From Brevibacterium album DSM 18261 (GTDB lineage Bacteria > Actinomycetota > Actinomycetes > Actinomycetales > Brevibacteriaceae): a stretch of DNA of 64,000 nucleotides. Of the stretch, positions 43,995-51,795 are shown piece after piece (position 1 is the first letter of the stretch; each line of letters opens with the position of its first letter). The notes under the pieces are model-generated. The model did not search any database, was not told the DNA's origin, and saw nothing but the letters and a program-made list of their open reading frames with translations. Location: assembly GCF_000426445.1 (NCBI RefSeq), contig NZ_AUFJ01000014.1, positions 124,001 through 188,000 on the forward strand. Direction: 5' to 3'. The translations under genes were made by a program, and so were the position numbers.

Positions 43995-45794
43995 TCAGTC
44001 CTCGAACTCGACGAGGACGTCGCCGGAGCGCACGGCGGAGCCGGCGGACACTGCGACGGCCCTGACGACCGCGTCGTTGGGGGCCTTGAGCGGCTGCTCC
44101 ATCTTCATCGCCTCGATGACGGCGAGCCGATCACCCGCGGAGACCCGGTCGCCGGGGGCCACGTCCACCGTGACGATGGTGCCCTGCATGGGTGCGGTGA
44201 GGCCGGAGGCGGCCTGCGCGGCGGCGGCTTCCCGGCGGGTGATCCGTCGGCGGGGCCTGCGCTCCGGCGCAGGCGGTGCGGCCAGGGCGGCGGGCACGCA
44301 CACCGTGAGCCTGTGCCCGTCGACCTCGACCACGATCTCGACGTCCTCGGCCGGCGCCTCGGCGGACGAGGCTCCCACGGGTGTGAGGGAAGCGGTCCAG
44401 GCGGGCACGAAGTCCTCCTCCAGCCACTTCGTGTGCACGGAGGGCTCGCTCCCGGCGAAGTCGGGGGCCTCGACGAGCGCACGGTGCAGCGGCAGGAGCG
44501 TGGCCACGCCCTCGAGGCGGTACTCGGCCAGGGCGCGGCGGCTGCGGGCGAGCGCGGCCTCGCGGCTCTCGCCCGTGACGACGAGCTTGGCGAGCATGGG
44601 GTCGAAGTCCGTGCCCACGTGGAAGCCCTCGGCGATGCCCGAATCCATGCGCACGCCGGGGCCCGAGGGCTCCCGGAGGGCGGAGACGGCACCGGTCGCG
44701 GGGAAGAAGCCGGCGGCGGGGTCCTCCGCGTTGATGCGGAACTGGAACGCGTGGCCGCGCGGAGCGGGGAAGGCGGCGGGGAGGCGCTCCCCGGCCGCGA
44801 TCCGCAGCTGCCATGCGACGAGGTCCACCCCGGTGACCTCCTCCGTGACGGTGTGCTCGACCTGGATGCGCGCATTGGCCTCCATGAACGACAGCCGTCC
44901 GTCCGCGCCCAGCAGGAACTCGCAGGTGGCCGCGCCCACATAGCCCACGTGGGTGAGGATCTTCGCCGAGGCCTCCTCCAGCACCCGCTCCTGCTCGGCG
45001 GTGAGGCCGGGGGCCGGGGCCTCCTCGACCACCTTCTGGTTGCGGCGCTGCAGGGAGCAGTCGCGGGTGGAGAGCACGCGGACGCCGCCGTGGGCGTCGG
45101 CGAGGCACTGGGTCTCGATGTGGCGGGGGCGGACGATCTGCTGCTCGAGCAGGCACTCGCCGCGACCGAAGGCGGAGACTGCCTCGCGCGAGGCCGCCTC
45201 GAAGGCGGTGGGCAGCTCGCGGGAGTCCGCGGCGGTGCGGAAGCCGCGTCCGCCGCCGCCGTGGACGGCCTTGACCGCCACGGGGTAGCCGATGTCCTCG
45301 GCGATGCGCAGGGCCTCCTCGGCACTGGCGACCGCACCGGCCGAACCGCGGGCGATGGGGGCGCCCACGGCCTCGGCGACGGCGCGGGCTCCGGTCTTGT
45401 CGCCGAGGGCGGTGATCGCGGAGGCGCTGGGCCCCACCCAGGTGAGCCCGGCCTCGGCGACGGCGGCGGCGAATTCGGCGCTCTCGGCCAGGTAGCCGTA
45501 GCCGGGGTGCACCGCATCGGCCCCGGAGCGCTTCGCGATCGCGAGCAGCGCCGGGATGGAGAGGAAGGTCTCCTGCGGGCCCGTGCCCTCGAGGCGGTAG
45601 GCGTCGTCGGCGAGCTCGACATAGGGCGAGCGGGCATCGGCGGCCGTGTAGACGGCGACGGAGGACAGCCCCAGATCACGGCAGGCGCGGATGACGCGGA
45701 GGGCGATCTCGCCGCGGTTCGCGATCAGCACGCGGGTGAGCGGGCGCGGCGCGGACGTGTGCGTGACTGCCTCGGCCAGGGGTGACGCGGTCAT
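43995..45794 (-). CDS. Acyl-CoA carboxylase alpha subunit (biotin carboxylase plus BCCP)
   Basis: A 599-residue AccA3-like subunit. The biotin carboxylase region begins TRVLIANRGEIALRVIRACRDLG, with ATP-grasp glycine-rich AVKAVHGGGGRGFR and RIQVEHTVTEEVTGVDLV. A linker precedes the biotinyl domain, whose modified lysine lies in VIEAMKMEQPLKAP. It supplies carboxybiotin to separate AccD carboxyltransferases for malonyl- or methylmalonyl-CoA. No accD is in the window. GAGGAG precedes ATG 45794. The motif FMEANARIQVEH has Ala where most homologues have Pro. Confidence 0.94.
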   Translation of the reverse strand: MTASPLAEAVTHTSAPRPLTRVLIANRGEIALRVIRACRDLGLSSVAVYTAADARSPYVELADDAYRLEGTGPQETFLSIPALLAIAKRSGADAVHPGYGYLAESAEFAAAVAEAGLTWVGPSASAITALGDKTGARAVAEAVGAPIARGSAGAVASAEEALRIAEDIGYPVAVKAVHGGGGRGFRTAADSRELPTAFEAASREAVSAFGRGECLLEQQIVRPRHIETQCLADAHGGVRVLSTRDCSLQRRNQKVVEEAPAPGLTAEQERVLEEASAKILTHVGYVGAATCEFLLGADGRLSFMEANARIQVEHTVTEEVTGVDLVAWQLRIAAGERLPAAFPAPRGHAFQFRINAEDPAAGFFPATGAVSALREPSGPGVRMDSGIAEGFHVGTDFDPMLAKLVVTGESREAALARSRRALAEYRLEGVATLLPLHRALVEAPDFAGSEPSVHTKWLEEDFVPAWTASLTPVGASSAEAPAEDVEIVVEVDGHRLTVCVPAALAAPPAPERRPRRRITRREAAAAQAASGLTAPMQGTIVTVDVAPGDRVSAGDRLAVIEAMKMEQPLKAPNDAVVRAVAVSAGSAVRSGDVLVEFED

Positions 45795-45869
45795 CGGTTC
45801 TCCTCGACGTGTGGGGGCGCGGGCGGTGCGACGCGGGGTGCGCGGCGCGACTGCGGAACAGCCTCGCCG

Positions 45870-45911
45870 AATATATGGGCGAACGCGAACCCTTTGTCGG
45901 CCGGTGACAAA
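45870..45911 (-). promoter_or_regulatory. Candidate promoter/operator of the biotin carboxylase gene
   Basis: On the minus strand TATATT (45875-45870) is a strong -10. Just upstream, TTTGTC (45893-45898) and GACAAA (45906-45911) form an inverted repeat covering the -35 zone. The rest of the 235-base gap to maf (45912-46029) shows nothing I can name. Confidence 0.4.
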
Positions 45912-46029
45912 TGCGGCTGGCAGGCTTCGAGGTGACCGGTGAGGGTGTGAGCGTCGGCGGGCGGGCGCTCAGGCGTGTGCGCACCCGCTGGGTCAGCTCA
46001 GCGGGCGCCGGTCGGGCGCGGGTGCTGAG

Positions 46030-46740
46030 TCAGCCCAGGGCGCCCGGCGCGTTCCAGAGGTCCGTCCAGCGCACGCCCATGTCCGCGAGGAGGCGGCGGA
46101 GGAGCGGCAGGCTCAGGCCGATCACATTGTGGTGATCGCCGTCGATGCCGGTGACGAAGGCGCCGCCGAGGCCGTCGATCGTGAGCGCACCGGCGACCTC
46201 GAAGGGCTCCTCGGTGCGGATGTAGGCCTCGAGCTCTTCGGGCTCGGGCGAGGCGAGGCGGACCGTGGTCGCACCTGCCGCCGCACGATGGTCGGTGAGT
46301 GTCCACGGGGCCTGGGCGGACTCACGTGTGAGGAGGCCCGCCCAGTGAGCGCTCCACAGCACGGGGGAGGTCCCGGCCATGCGGTCCCACAGCTCGCGTG
46401 TGCGGTGTGCGGTGTGCGGCTTGCCCACGGGCCGCCCGTCGAGTTCCAGCACGGAATCGCAGGCGACGAGGACGAGGGTGCGCACGGAGGGGTCGAGGGG
46501 AGCGTCTCCGGCGATCGCCGCCGGGGCGCCCGCCTCGAGCTGTGCGAGCACGCTGCGTGCCTTCGCCTCGGCGAGGAGGGAGGCGAGCTCGTGCACGTCG
46601 GCGTGCGGGTGCGCGGCCTCGAGAGCGTCCTCGTCGACCTCGGAGGCGAGGACGAGGGGCTCGATGCCGGCCGCGCGGAGGATCCGCCTGCGGGAGGGGG
46701 AGGCCGAGGCCAGCAGCAGGCGCGGGGACGGAGCGGTCAT
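46030..46740 (-). CDS. maf: Maf-like nucleoside triphosphate pyrophosphatase
   Basis: A 236-residue Maf/HAM1-related protein. LLLASASPSRRRILRAAGIEP is the N-terminal signature, then SEVDEDALEAAHP, LVLVACDSVLELDGRPVGKPHT and a C-terminal EPFEVAGALTIDGLGGAFVTGIDGDHHNVIGL. Maf proteins hydrolyse non-canonical or modified NTPs such as m5UTP and dTTP. It is slightly longer than typical (about 200) because of an insertion near residue 70 containing GAPAAIAGDAPLD. The start overlaps the end of the GDSL-like gene (ATGA). Confidence 0.93.
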   Translation of the reverse strand: MTAPSPRLLLASASPSRRRILRAAGIEPLVLASEVDEDALEAAHPHADVHELASLLAEAKARSVLAQLEAGAPAAIAGDAPLDPSVRTLVLVACDSVLELDGRPVGKPHTAHRTRELWDRMAGTSPVLWSAHWAGLLTRESAQAPWTLTDHRAAAGATTVRLASPEPEELEAYIRTEEPFEVAGALTIDGLGGAFVTGIDGDHHNVIGLSLPLLRRLLADMGVRWTDLWNAPGALG

Positions 46741-47630
46741 GCGGGGTCCTCGGGTCGGGGGACGGAGGTGCGGGGCGCGGCGAGGCGCTCGGCGATCGCG
46801 GAGACGACGGCGGCGGCGAGCTGGGAGGCGCCGAGGCGGCTGGGGCGCTGGCCGGAGGGATCGACGAGGCCCACGCGGGTGGTGCCGGAGAGGATGCGCG
46901 TCGTCGACAGGGGAAGGGCGCCCGCGGCCAGCGCCGCGAGGTGCTGGGAGCCCGCGACGACCCGGGAGGAGCGGCGGATGACGGTGCGCAGCGGATTCCT
47001 GATGGCGGGCAGGGAGGAGAGGTTGGGGCAGCACAGCACCACGGTGGCGAAGCCGGCCCGCTCCAGCCGCGTGAGCGCGGAGGTGAGCACGCCCAGCGTG
47101 AGCGATCCGGTGACGGGGTGGACGACATCGCCGGTGCCCATCGAGACGACGGCGATGCGCAGGCCTGCGGCCCGGGCCAGATGGGGGTCGGAGACGACCC
47201 GGTCGACCTGCTCGCTCACGCCCTCCGCGCGCGCCGAGGGCACAGCGCAGTTGGACAGGCGGACGGCCGAGCCGGTGACCGCGGCGAGACCGTGGGCGAT
47301 GAGGGCGGCCGGCGCCTCGGGCCCCGTCCCCGCGAGCCAGGAGTCGCCGATGACGGCGAGGGCGGCTTCGGGGAGTGCCGCCTCAGGAGGCGCTGTCTCG
47401 GGAGGCGCTGTCCCGCCTGCTGCGGCGGCCTCGGCAGCCGCGGCCTCGGGCACGGCTGCGGGAACCACCTCGCGGTGCACGGGAAGGACCGTGCCGGGAG
47501 CGGGGGCGGCCGCATCGAACTCCTCGCGCAGGCGGCTCGCCTGGAGGCGGAGCAGGGTGCTGCCGGCGCTCGCGAGGAGCACGGGCGCGAGCACGGAGAC
47601 CGCCAGACCCGCTGCCGTCCTGCGTCGCAT
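46737..47630 (-). CDS. GDSL/SGNH-like exported protein
   Basis: A 297-residue protein with an N-terminal hydrophobic segment (TAAGLAVSVLAPVLLASAGSTLL), a Pro/Ala-rich linker, and an SGNH-like domain opening ALAVIGDSWLAGTG (block I Ser) with VVSMGTGDVVHPV and VLCCPNLSSLPAIRNPL later. The usual C-terminal DxxH is not obvious, so hydrolase activity is uncertain. ATG 47630 is chosen because GAGGTG lies eight bases upstream and the signal segment follows directly; an upstream ATG at 47684 would add 18 residues. Coupled to maf downstream. Confidence 0.7.
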   Translation of the reverse strand: MRRRTAAGLAVSVLAPVLLASAGSTLLRLQASRLREEFDAAAPAPGTVLPVHREVVPAAVPEAAAAEAAAAGGTAPPETAPPEAALPEAALAVIGDSWLAGTGPEAPAALIAHGLAAVTGSAVRLSNCAVPSARAEGVSEQVDRVVSDPHLARAAGLRIAVVSMGTGDVVHPVTGSLTLGVLTSALTRLERAGFATVVLCCPNLSSLPAIRNPLRTVIRRSSRVVAGSQHLAALAAGALPLSTTRILSGTTRVGLVDPSGQRPSRLGASQLAAAVVSAIAERLAAPRTSVPRPEDPA

Positions 47631-47724
47631 GTCCGGGCACCTCGCCGTCCGTACTGTTCCTGCGGATGCGCGGGGAGTGCGCACCCGGCGGCTTTTCGCC
47701 GCCGCGAAGAGCCTACAGCCGTAC

Positions 47725-47730
47725 TAGTCT
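47725..47730 (+). promoter_or_regulatory. -10 hexamer TAGTCT for the AI-2E family gene (leaderless)
   Basis: TAGTCT ends seven bases before ATG 47738. GGAGG lies inside that gap but only one base before the ATG, too close to serve as a ribosome binding site. Confidence 0.5.
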
Positions 47731-47737
47731 TGGAGGC

Positions 47738-49309
47738 ATGTCTGAACAGCAGAGACCGGGCGTCTCGCAGCGCCTGCAGAACGCATGGCGGGGGTTGCGG
47801 AGCTTCGGCGAGGGTGTCACACAGCAGCCGGGCGGCTCGATCCTGGGAGCGCCGGAGGCCGGTCCGATGGAGTTCACCGAGCCCACCGAGGACGAACTGG
47901 GCCGCGGGGCCTATGAGCCCTATGTGTCGCCGCCGTTCCGGCTGGCGGCTGCGTGGAGCTGGCGCGGGCTCGTGGTGCTGGCGGCGGTGGGGGTGGCCCT
48001 GTGGCTGCTCTCGCAGATCACGATGGTGCTCATCCCGGCGCTCGTCGCGCTCCTCATCGCCGCGCTCCTCACTCCGCTCAACAGCTTCCTGCAGAAGCAC
48101 CGCTGGCCCCGGGGGCTGTCGACCGCCGCGGTCTTCCTGGGATTCATCGTGCTCGTGGTCGGCATCCTCACGCTGGTGGGGCAGCAGATCGTGGTGGGCT
48201 TCCAGGACCTCTCGGATCAGGTCGTGGCGGGCTTCCTCGCGATCTCCGACTGGCTGAACTCCAATCCCTTCGGCATCGACTCCTCGCTCATCTCCGAGCA
48301 GGTCGATGCCGCGATCGACCAGGGCGTGCAGTACCTCGAGGACAACGCCTCGAACCTGGCCGGCGGCGCCGCGGGCGCGGTGACCTCGGTGGGCACGTTC
48401 CTCACCGGACTCGTGCTCGCGCTGTTCACGGCGTTCTTCTTCCTGCTCGACGGCCGGCGCATGTTCTCCTGGGGCATCGGCCTCCTGCCGCGGCCTGCGC
48501 GGGCCAAGACTGAGGGCGCGCTGCTGCGCGGCTGGCAGACGCTCGTGCAGTACGTGCGGGTGCAGATCATCGTCGCGGCCGTGGACGCCGTGGGGATCGG
48601 CATCGGCGCGTTCTTCCTGGGGCTGCCGCTCGTCATCCCGCTCACCCTGCTCGTGTTCATGGCCTCGTTCGTGCCCGTCGTCGGAGCCGTGCTCACCGGC
48701 ATCATCGCGGTGCTCGTGGCGCTCGTGTCACAGGGCTTCGTCTCCGCGCTCATCATGCTGGCGATCGTGCTGGCCGTGCAGCAGATCGAGAGCAATGTGC
48801 TCCAGCCGTTCATCATGGGCAAGGCGGTCTCGGTGCACCCGCTCGCGGTGCTGCTCGCGGTGGCGGCGGGAGGCTTCCTGTTCGGGATCGTCGGTGCGCT
48901 CTTCGCAGTCCCGGTCATCGCAGTGGCGAACACGATCGTGCGGTTCCTGGCCGGCCACGACATCTTCGCCTCGGACGCCGACGGCGGCGGGGACGATCCG
49001 CCGAAGCTGGAGCGGGAGCTCGCCCGGAGGCACGGTGCCGAGGCCGATCCCGCCGGGACGGCGGCCGCCGGGCAGGCCGGTGCCGATGGGGTGCCCGTCT
49101 CCTCCGGGCCGGACGCGGGAACGGCGTCGCAGGACCGTGCGGCGGATTCGCCCGCCTCGCAGTCCGGAGCCGAGGCGGGACGCCGGGGCGAGTATTCGCT
49201 GCGCACCGATCCGGGCCCGCGTGCCGCCGCCGAGGACGGCACTGCCGCGGATCCGGTGACAGGCGAGGGCGGAGGGCCCCGCACGCCGCGCCCGCCCGAA
49301 GAGGGCTGA
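47738..49309 (+). CDS. AI-2E family transporter
   Basis: A 523-residue membrane protein of the AI-2E/PerM family. An N-terminal cytoplasmic region of about 70 residues precedes paired helices (GLVVLAAVGVALWLLSQITM; MVLIPALVALLIAALLTPLN), an amphipathic stretch, then a helix cluster with LVIPLTLLVFMASFVPVVGAVLTG and QQIESNVLQPFIMGKAV, the family hallmark. The last 120 residues are a disordered Gly/Ala/Asp tail. Substrates vary (autoinducer-2 export, Na+/H+ exchange); none can be assigned here. The start follows TAGTCT by seven bases. Confidence 0.9.
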   Translation: MSEQQRPGVSQRLQNAWRGLRSFGEGVTQQPGGSILGAPEAGPMEFTEPTEDELGRGAYEPYVSPPFRLAAAWSWRGLVVLAAVGVALWLLSQITMVLIPALVALLIAALLTPLNSFLQKHRWPRGLSTAAVFLGFIVLVVGILTLVGQQIVVGFQDLSDQVVAGFLAISDWLNSNPFGIDSSLISEQVDAAIDQGVQYLEDNASNLAGGAAGAVTSVGTFLTGLVLALFTAFFFLLDGRRMFSWGIGLLPRPARAKTEGALLRGWQTLVQYVRVQIIVAAVDAVGIGIGAFFLGLPLVIPLTLLVFMASFVPVVGAVLTGIIAVLVALVSQGFVSALIMLAIVLAVQQIESNVLQPFIMGKAVSVHPLAVLLAVAAGGFLFGIVGALFAVPVIAVANTIVRFLAGHDIFASDADGGGDDPPKLERELARRHGAEADPAGTAAAGQAGADGVPVSSGPDAGTASQDRAADSPASQSGAEAGRRGEYSLRTDPGPRAAAEDGTAADPVTGEGGGPRTPRPPEEG

Positions 49310-49336
49310 GCGGACGCCGGCCGGAGGGCCGGGCCT

Positions 49337-49370
49337 CGCCGCCCGCGGGGAGCGCTCCCCGCGGGCGGCG
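49337..49370. terminator. 34-bp perfect palindrome after the AI-2E family gene
   Basis: 17-base arms (49337-49353 and 49354-49370) are exact inverted repeats with no loop bases. It lies 28 bases after the stop, between convergent genes, and would make a very stable GC-rich stem. No U-tract. Confidence 0.65.
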
Positions 49371-49416
49371 CTCTGCAGTCGGCCGGCCGGCGGGCCGTCA
49401 GCGGCCGGGAACGTCA

Positions 49417-49451
49417 GCGCCCGGCACAGGGACTCGTCCTGTGCCGGGCGC
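49417..49451. terminator. Perfect stem-loop after greA
   Basis: GCGCCCGGCACAGG (49417-49430) pairs exactly with CCTGTGCCGGGCGC (49438-49451) around a seven-base loop. It lies 43 bases beyond the greA stop on the minus strand. Confidence 0.65.
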
Positions 49452-49494
49452 CGTGATGTGCGGGCGGATCAGCGGATCCGTGAGCGTGCTCCGC

Positions 49495-49989
49495 TCAGGC
49501 GAAGGGCTCGACCTTCTCGACCGTGACGGAGATCGACTTGCCGTTGGGCGCCTCGTAGGAGGTCGAGTCTCCGACCTTGGCGCCGTTGACCGCCGCTCCC
49601 AGCGGGGAGGCCTCGGAGACGACGTCGATATCCGAATCGGAGCCGACGATCTCGCGCGAGCCCAGCAGGAACCGCATCTCACGGCTCGCCACCTTCGCGG
49701 TGATGACGGTGCCCGGTGAGGCCGTGCTGAAGTCCGTGCTCGCCCCGCCCACCGTGGCATGGCGCAGCAGGTGCTCGAGCTGGCGGATGCGCGCCTCGAT
49801 CTTGCCCTGCTCCTCGCGGGCTGCGTGGTAGCCGCCGTTCTCCTTGAGATCGCCCTCCTCGCGGGCGGCGTCGATCTTCTCCGCGATCTCCGCGCGGCCC
49901 TGCCCCGAGAGGTGTTCGAGCTCCTCCGAGAGCCGATCGAAGGCCTCCTGGCTCAGCCAGGTCTCCTCGCCGGTGACTTCTTCGGTCAT
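49495..49989 (-). CDS. greA: Transcription elongation factor GreA
   Basis: A 164-residue GreA, which rescues backtracked RNA polymerase by stimulating transcript cleavage. The coiled-coil N-terminal domain includes LSQEAFDRLSEELEHLSGQGRAEIAEKI and the acidic tip DLKENGGYHAAREEQGKIEARI; the C-terminal FKBP-like domain has GTVITAKV, SDIDVVSEASPLGAAVNGAKVGD. ATG 49989 has AGGAGG seven bases upstream. A consensus promoter and a hairpin-rich leader of about 120 bases precede it. Neighbouring DUF4307 and mca match Rv1080c-Rv1082. Confidence 0.97.
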   Translation of the reverse strand: MTEEVTGEETWLSQEAFDRLSEELEHLSGQGRAEIAEKIDAAREEGDLKENGGYHAAREEQGKIEARIRQLEHLLRHATVGGASTDFSTASPGTVITAKVASREMRFLLGSREIVGSDSDIDVVSEASPLGAAVNGAKVGDSTSYEAPNGKSISVTVEKVEPFA

Positions 49990-50009
49990 TGCGCCTCCTC
50001 GTGTGCGAA

Positions 50010-50104
50010 AGGCCCGCATGTCTGCGGGCCTCGGGGATGCGGTCGGTCGGACCCGCGTTCCCGGCAGTGATTGATCCCGGAGGCAACGTCTGCCATCCGG
50101 GATC
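50010..50104 (-). promoter_or_regulatory. greA 5' leader with two strong hairpins
   Basis: Hairpin 1: GATCCCGGA (50073-50081) with TCCGGGATC (50096-50104), extended by an inner GGCA/TGCC stem and a five-base loop. Hairpin 2: AGGCCCGC (50010-50017) with GCGGGCCT (50024-50031). Both lie inside the predicted untranslated leader, between the promoter and the ribosome binding site. Confidence 0.55.
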
Positions 50105-50119
50105 GTTCCTGAGACACGA

Positions 50120-50148
50120 ATCATATCGGCAAGGGCGGTGCATCTCAA
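50120..50148 (-). promoter_or_regulatory. Sigma-A type promoter for greA
   Basis: On the minus strand TTGAGA (50148-50143) and TATGAT (50125-50120) are separated by exactly 17 bases. This is the best -35/-10 pair in the window and predicts a transcription start near 50113. Confidence 0.7.
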
Positions 50149-50208
50149 CCGCAGTCGGAGGCCGGCTCTGCTGTGCCCCTTCCGGGCCCCGTCCGGAACA
50201 GGCGCTCC

Positions 50209-50691
50209 TCAGCCCGGAGGGGAGTCCGCGAACCAGCACGCGTCGATGTGACCGCTGGCGGCGAGCTGCGTCGTGGCGATCTCCGCGTGGAGCACGACCG
50301 GGTCCGAGGCGTCCGCGGCGGGATCGGCCGGGACGTCCCTCTCGACGTAGCCCACCACGGCATCGTGCTCGTTGATCGCCCGGATCCCGCACGTGATGTC
50401 GCGCTGCGCGTCCGGGACGACGGAGACGGTGGCGCGGGTGAGCGTCGAGTCGACGACCTCGTAGCTGAGGTTCTTGCCGCCCTGCGGGGAGTCCGCGGGG
50501 GAGAAGGCGATCCAGCCGATCGCCGCACAGCCGATGGCGAGGGCGGCAGCGGTCGCGATCGCCGCGGTGCGCCTGCGCCGCGGCCTGCCCGAGGCGGAGG
50601 CGCCCGCCGTGCCGCCGTGCGCCGGCGCACCGGACAGGGCTGCGGGCATGCGCTTGCCGTAGCGGGAGGAGAGATCGGGCGGTGCAGTCAC
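50209..50691 (-). CDS. DUF4307 domain-containing membrane protein
   Basis: A 160-residue protein with a cytoplasmic N-terminus (SSRYGKRM motif typical of DUF4307), one membrane helix (TAAIATAAALAIGCAAIGWIAF, about 43-64) and an extracytoplasmic domain (NLSYEVVDSTLTRATVSVVPDAQRDITCGIRAINEHDAVVGY lies here, with two cysteines that may pair). It neighbours greA and mca as Rv1081c does. GTG 50691 is chosen because GAGAAT ends six bases upstream. Function unknown. Confidence 0.87.
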   Translation of the reverse strand: MTAPPDLSSRYGKRMPAALSGAPAHGGTAGASASGRPRRRRTAAIATAAALAIGCAAIGWIAFSPADSPQGGKNLSYEVVDSTLTRATVSVVPDAQRDITCGIRAINEHDAVVGYVERDVPADPAADASDPVVLHAEIATTQLAASGHIDACWFADSPPG

Positions 50692-50697
50692 GTGCCC

Positions 50698-50703
50698 ATT
50701 CTC
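50698..50703 (-). promoter_or_regulatory. -10 hexamer GAGAAT for DUF4307 gene (leaderless)
   Basis: On the minus strand GAGAAT ends six bases before GTG 50691. Confidence 0.45.
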
Positions 50704-50750
50704 TCAGATGCCGTCAGCCGCTCCGACGTGCGGTCGTCAGGTGCACCGAC

Positions 50751-50785
50751 TACCCTGTAGGGGCCTGCGCGCACGTGCGCGCAGG
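50751..50785 (+). promoter_or_regulatory. mca promoter region with 22-bp palindrome in the leader
   Basis: TACCCT (50751-50756) is a plausible -10. A perfect 22-bp palindrome (50764-50785; half-site CCTGCGCGCAC) begins about one base past the predicted transcription start and ends 20 bases before the mca ATG. It could be an operator or form a hairpin at the mRNA 5' end. Confidence 0.5.
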
Positions 50786-50805
50786 GAAGTCGACACGGAG
50801 GACTC

Positions 50806-51795
50806 ATGCACAAGCGGGACGAGCGCCAGTCCGGCCCCTACTCGGGTCTGCGGCTGCTCGCCGTGCACGCGCACCCGGACGATGAATCGTCGAAGGGCGC
50901 AGCCACGACGGCGAAGTACGCGGCGCTGGGAGCGCGTGTGATGGTCGCGACGATGACCGGCGGCGAGGCCGGGGACATCCTCAACCCGGCGCTGGAGGGC
51001 TCTCCCGCGGCGATCCGCGACATCGCAGGGCTCCGCCGGGACGAGATGGCCGCCGCCGCCCGCGAGCTGGGCGTCGAGCACGCCTGGGTGGGCTACGTGG
51101 ACTCCGGCCTGCCGGACGGGGACTTCGACGAGCTGCTCCCCAAGGGGGTCTTCTACCGCGTGCCGGACGAGGTCGCGGCCCGCCCGCTCGTCGAGCTCAT
51201 CCGCCGGTTCCGCCCGCAGGTCGTGACGACCTACGACGAGCGGGGCGGCTACCCTCACCCGGACCACATCAAGACGCACCTCGTCACGATGCTCGCGGTG
51301 GAGCGGGCAGCGGACCCCGAGGCCAATCCGGAGCTGGGTGAGCCCTGGCAGGTGCAGAAGGTCTACTACAACCAGGACCTCTCCGGGAAGAAGTTCCTCA
51401 CGCTGCACGAGCGGATGCTCGCCGCCGGTGAGGAGTCGCCCTTCGCCGAGCGCCTCGAGTGGCTCCGGGAGCGGGACCGCGACCGGGACACCTGGCTGAC
51501 GGCCAGCGTCCCCTGCGCGGAGTTCATCGACGCCCGCGACCGCGCCCTGCTCTCCCACGCCACGCAGATCGACCCGAACGGCGGCTTCTTCTCCGGCCAT
51601 CGGGAGATGGCGAAGAAGCACTGGCCCTTCGAGGAGTTCGAGCTCGCACTCGACCTCACGGGGCGCGAGGCGCTGCCGCACGAGGACTTCGTCGAGAGCG
51701 ACCTCTTCGAGGGCGTGCTCCGCGACTCCGGGGAGCGGGTGCCCGCGGGTCTCATCACCGCCGCCGAGGTGCTGCAGGCCGAGGGGGCGCGGTGA
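50806..51795 (+). CDS. mca: Mycothiol S-conjugate amidase
   Basis: A 329-residue LmbE-type zinc amidase. Mca cleaves mycothiol conjugates to mercapturates for export, detoxifying electrophiles. Zinc ligands lie in AHPDDE (residues 22-27) and His154 of HPDH (151-154); the Mca-type ATMTGGEAGDILNPALE and KKHWPFEEFELAL are also present. It favours Mca over the biosynthetic deacetylase MshB because of the length and the DUF4307/greA context (Rv1082). CGGAGG precedes ATG 50806. The stop overlaps the next start by GTGA. Confidence 0.95.
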   Translation: MHKRDERQSGPYSGLRLLAVHAHPDDESSKGAATTAKYAALGARVMVATMTGGEAGDILNPALEGSPAAIRDIAGLRRDEMAAAARELGVEHAWVGYVDSGLPDGDFDELLPKGVFYRVPDEVAARPLVELIRRFRPQVVTTYDERGGYPHPDHIKTHLVTMLAVERAADPEANPELGEPWQVQKVYYNQDLSGKKFLTLHERMLAAGEESPFAERLEWLRERDRDRDTWLTASVPCAEFIDARDRALLSHATQIDPNGGFFSGHREMAKKHWPFEEFELALDLTGREALPHEDFVESDLFEGVLRDSGERVPAGLITAAEVLQAEGAR

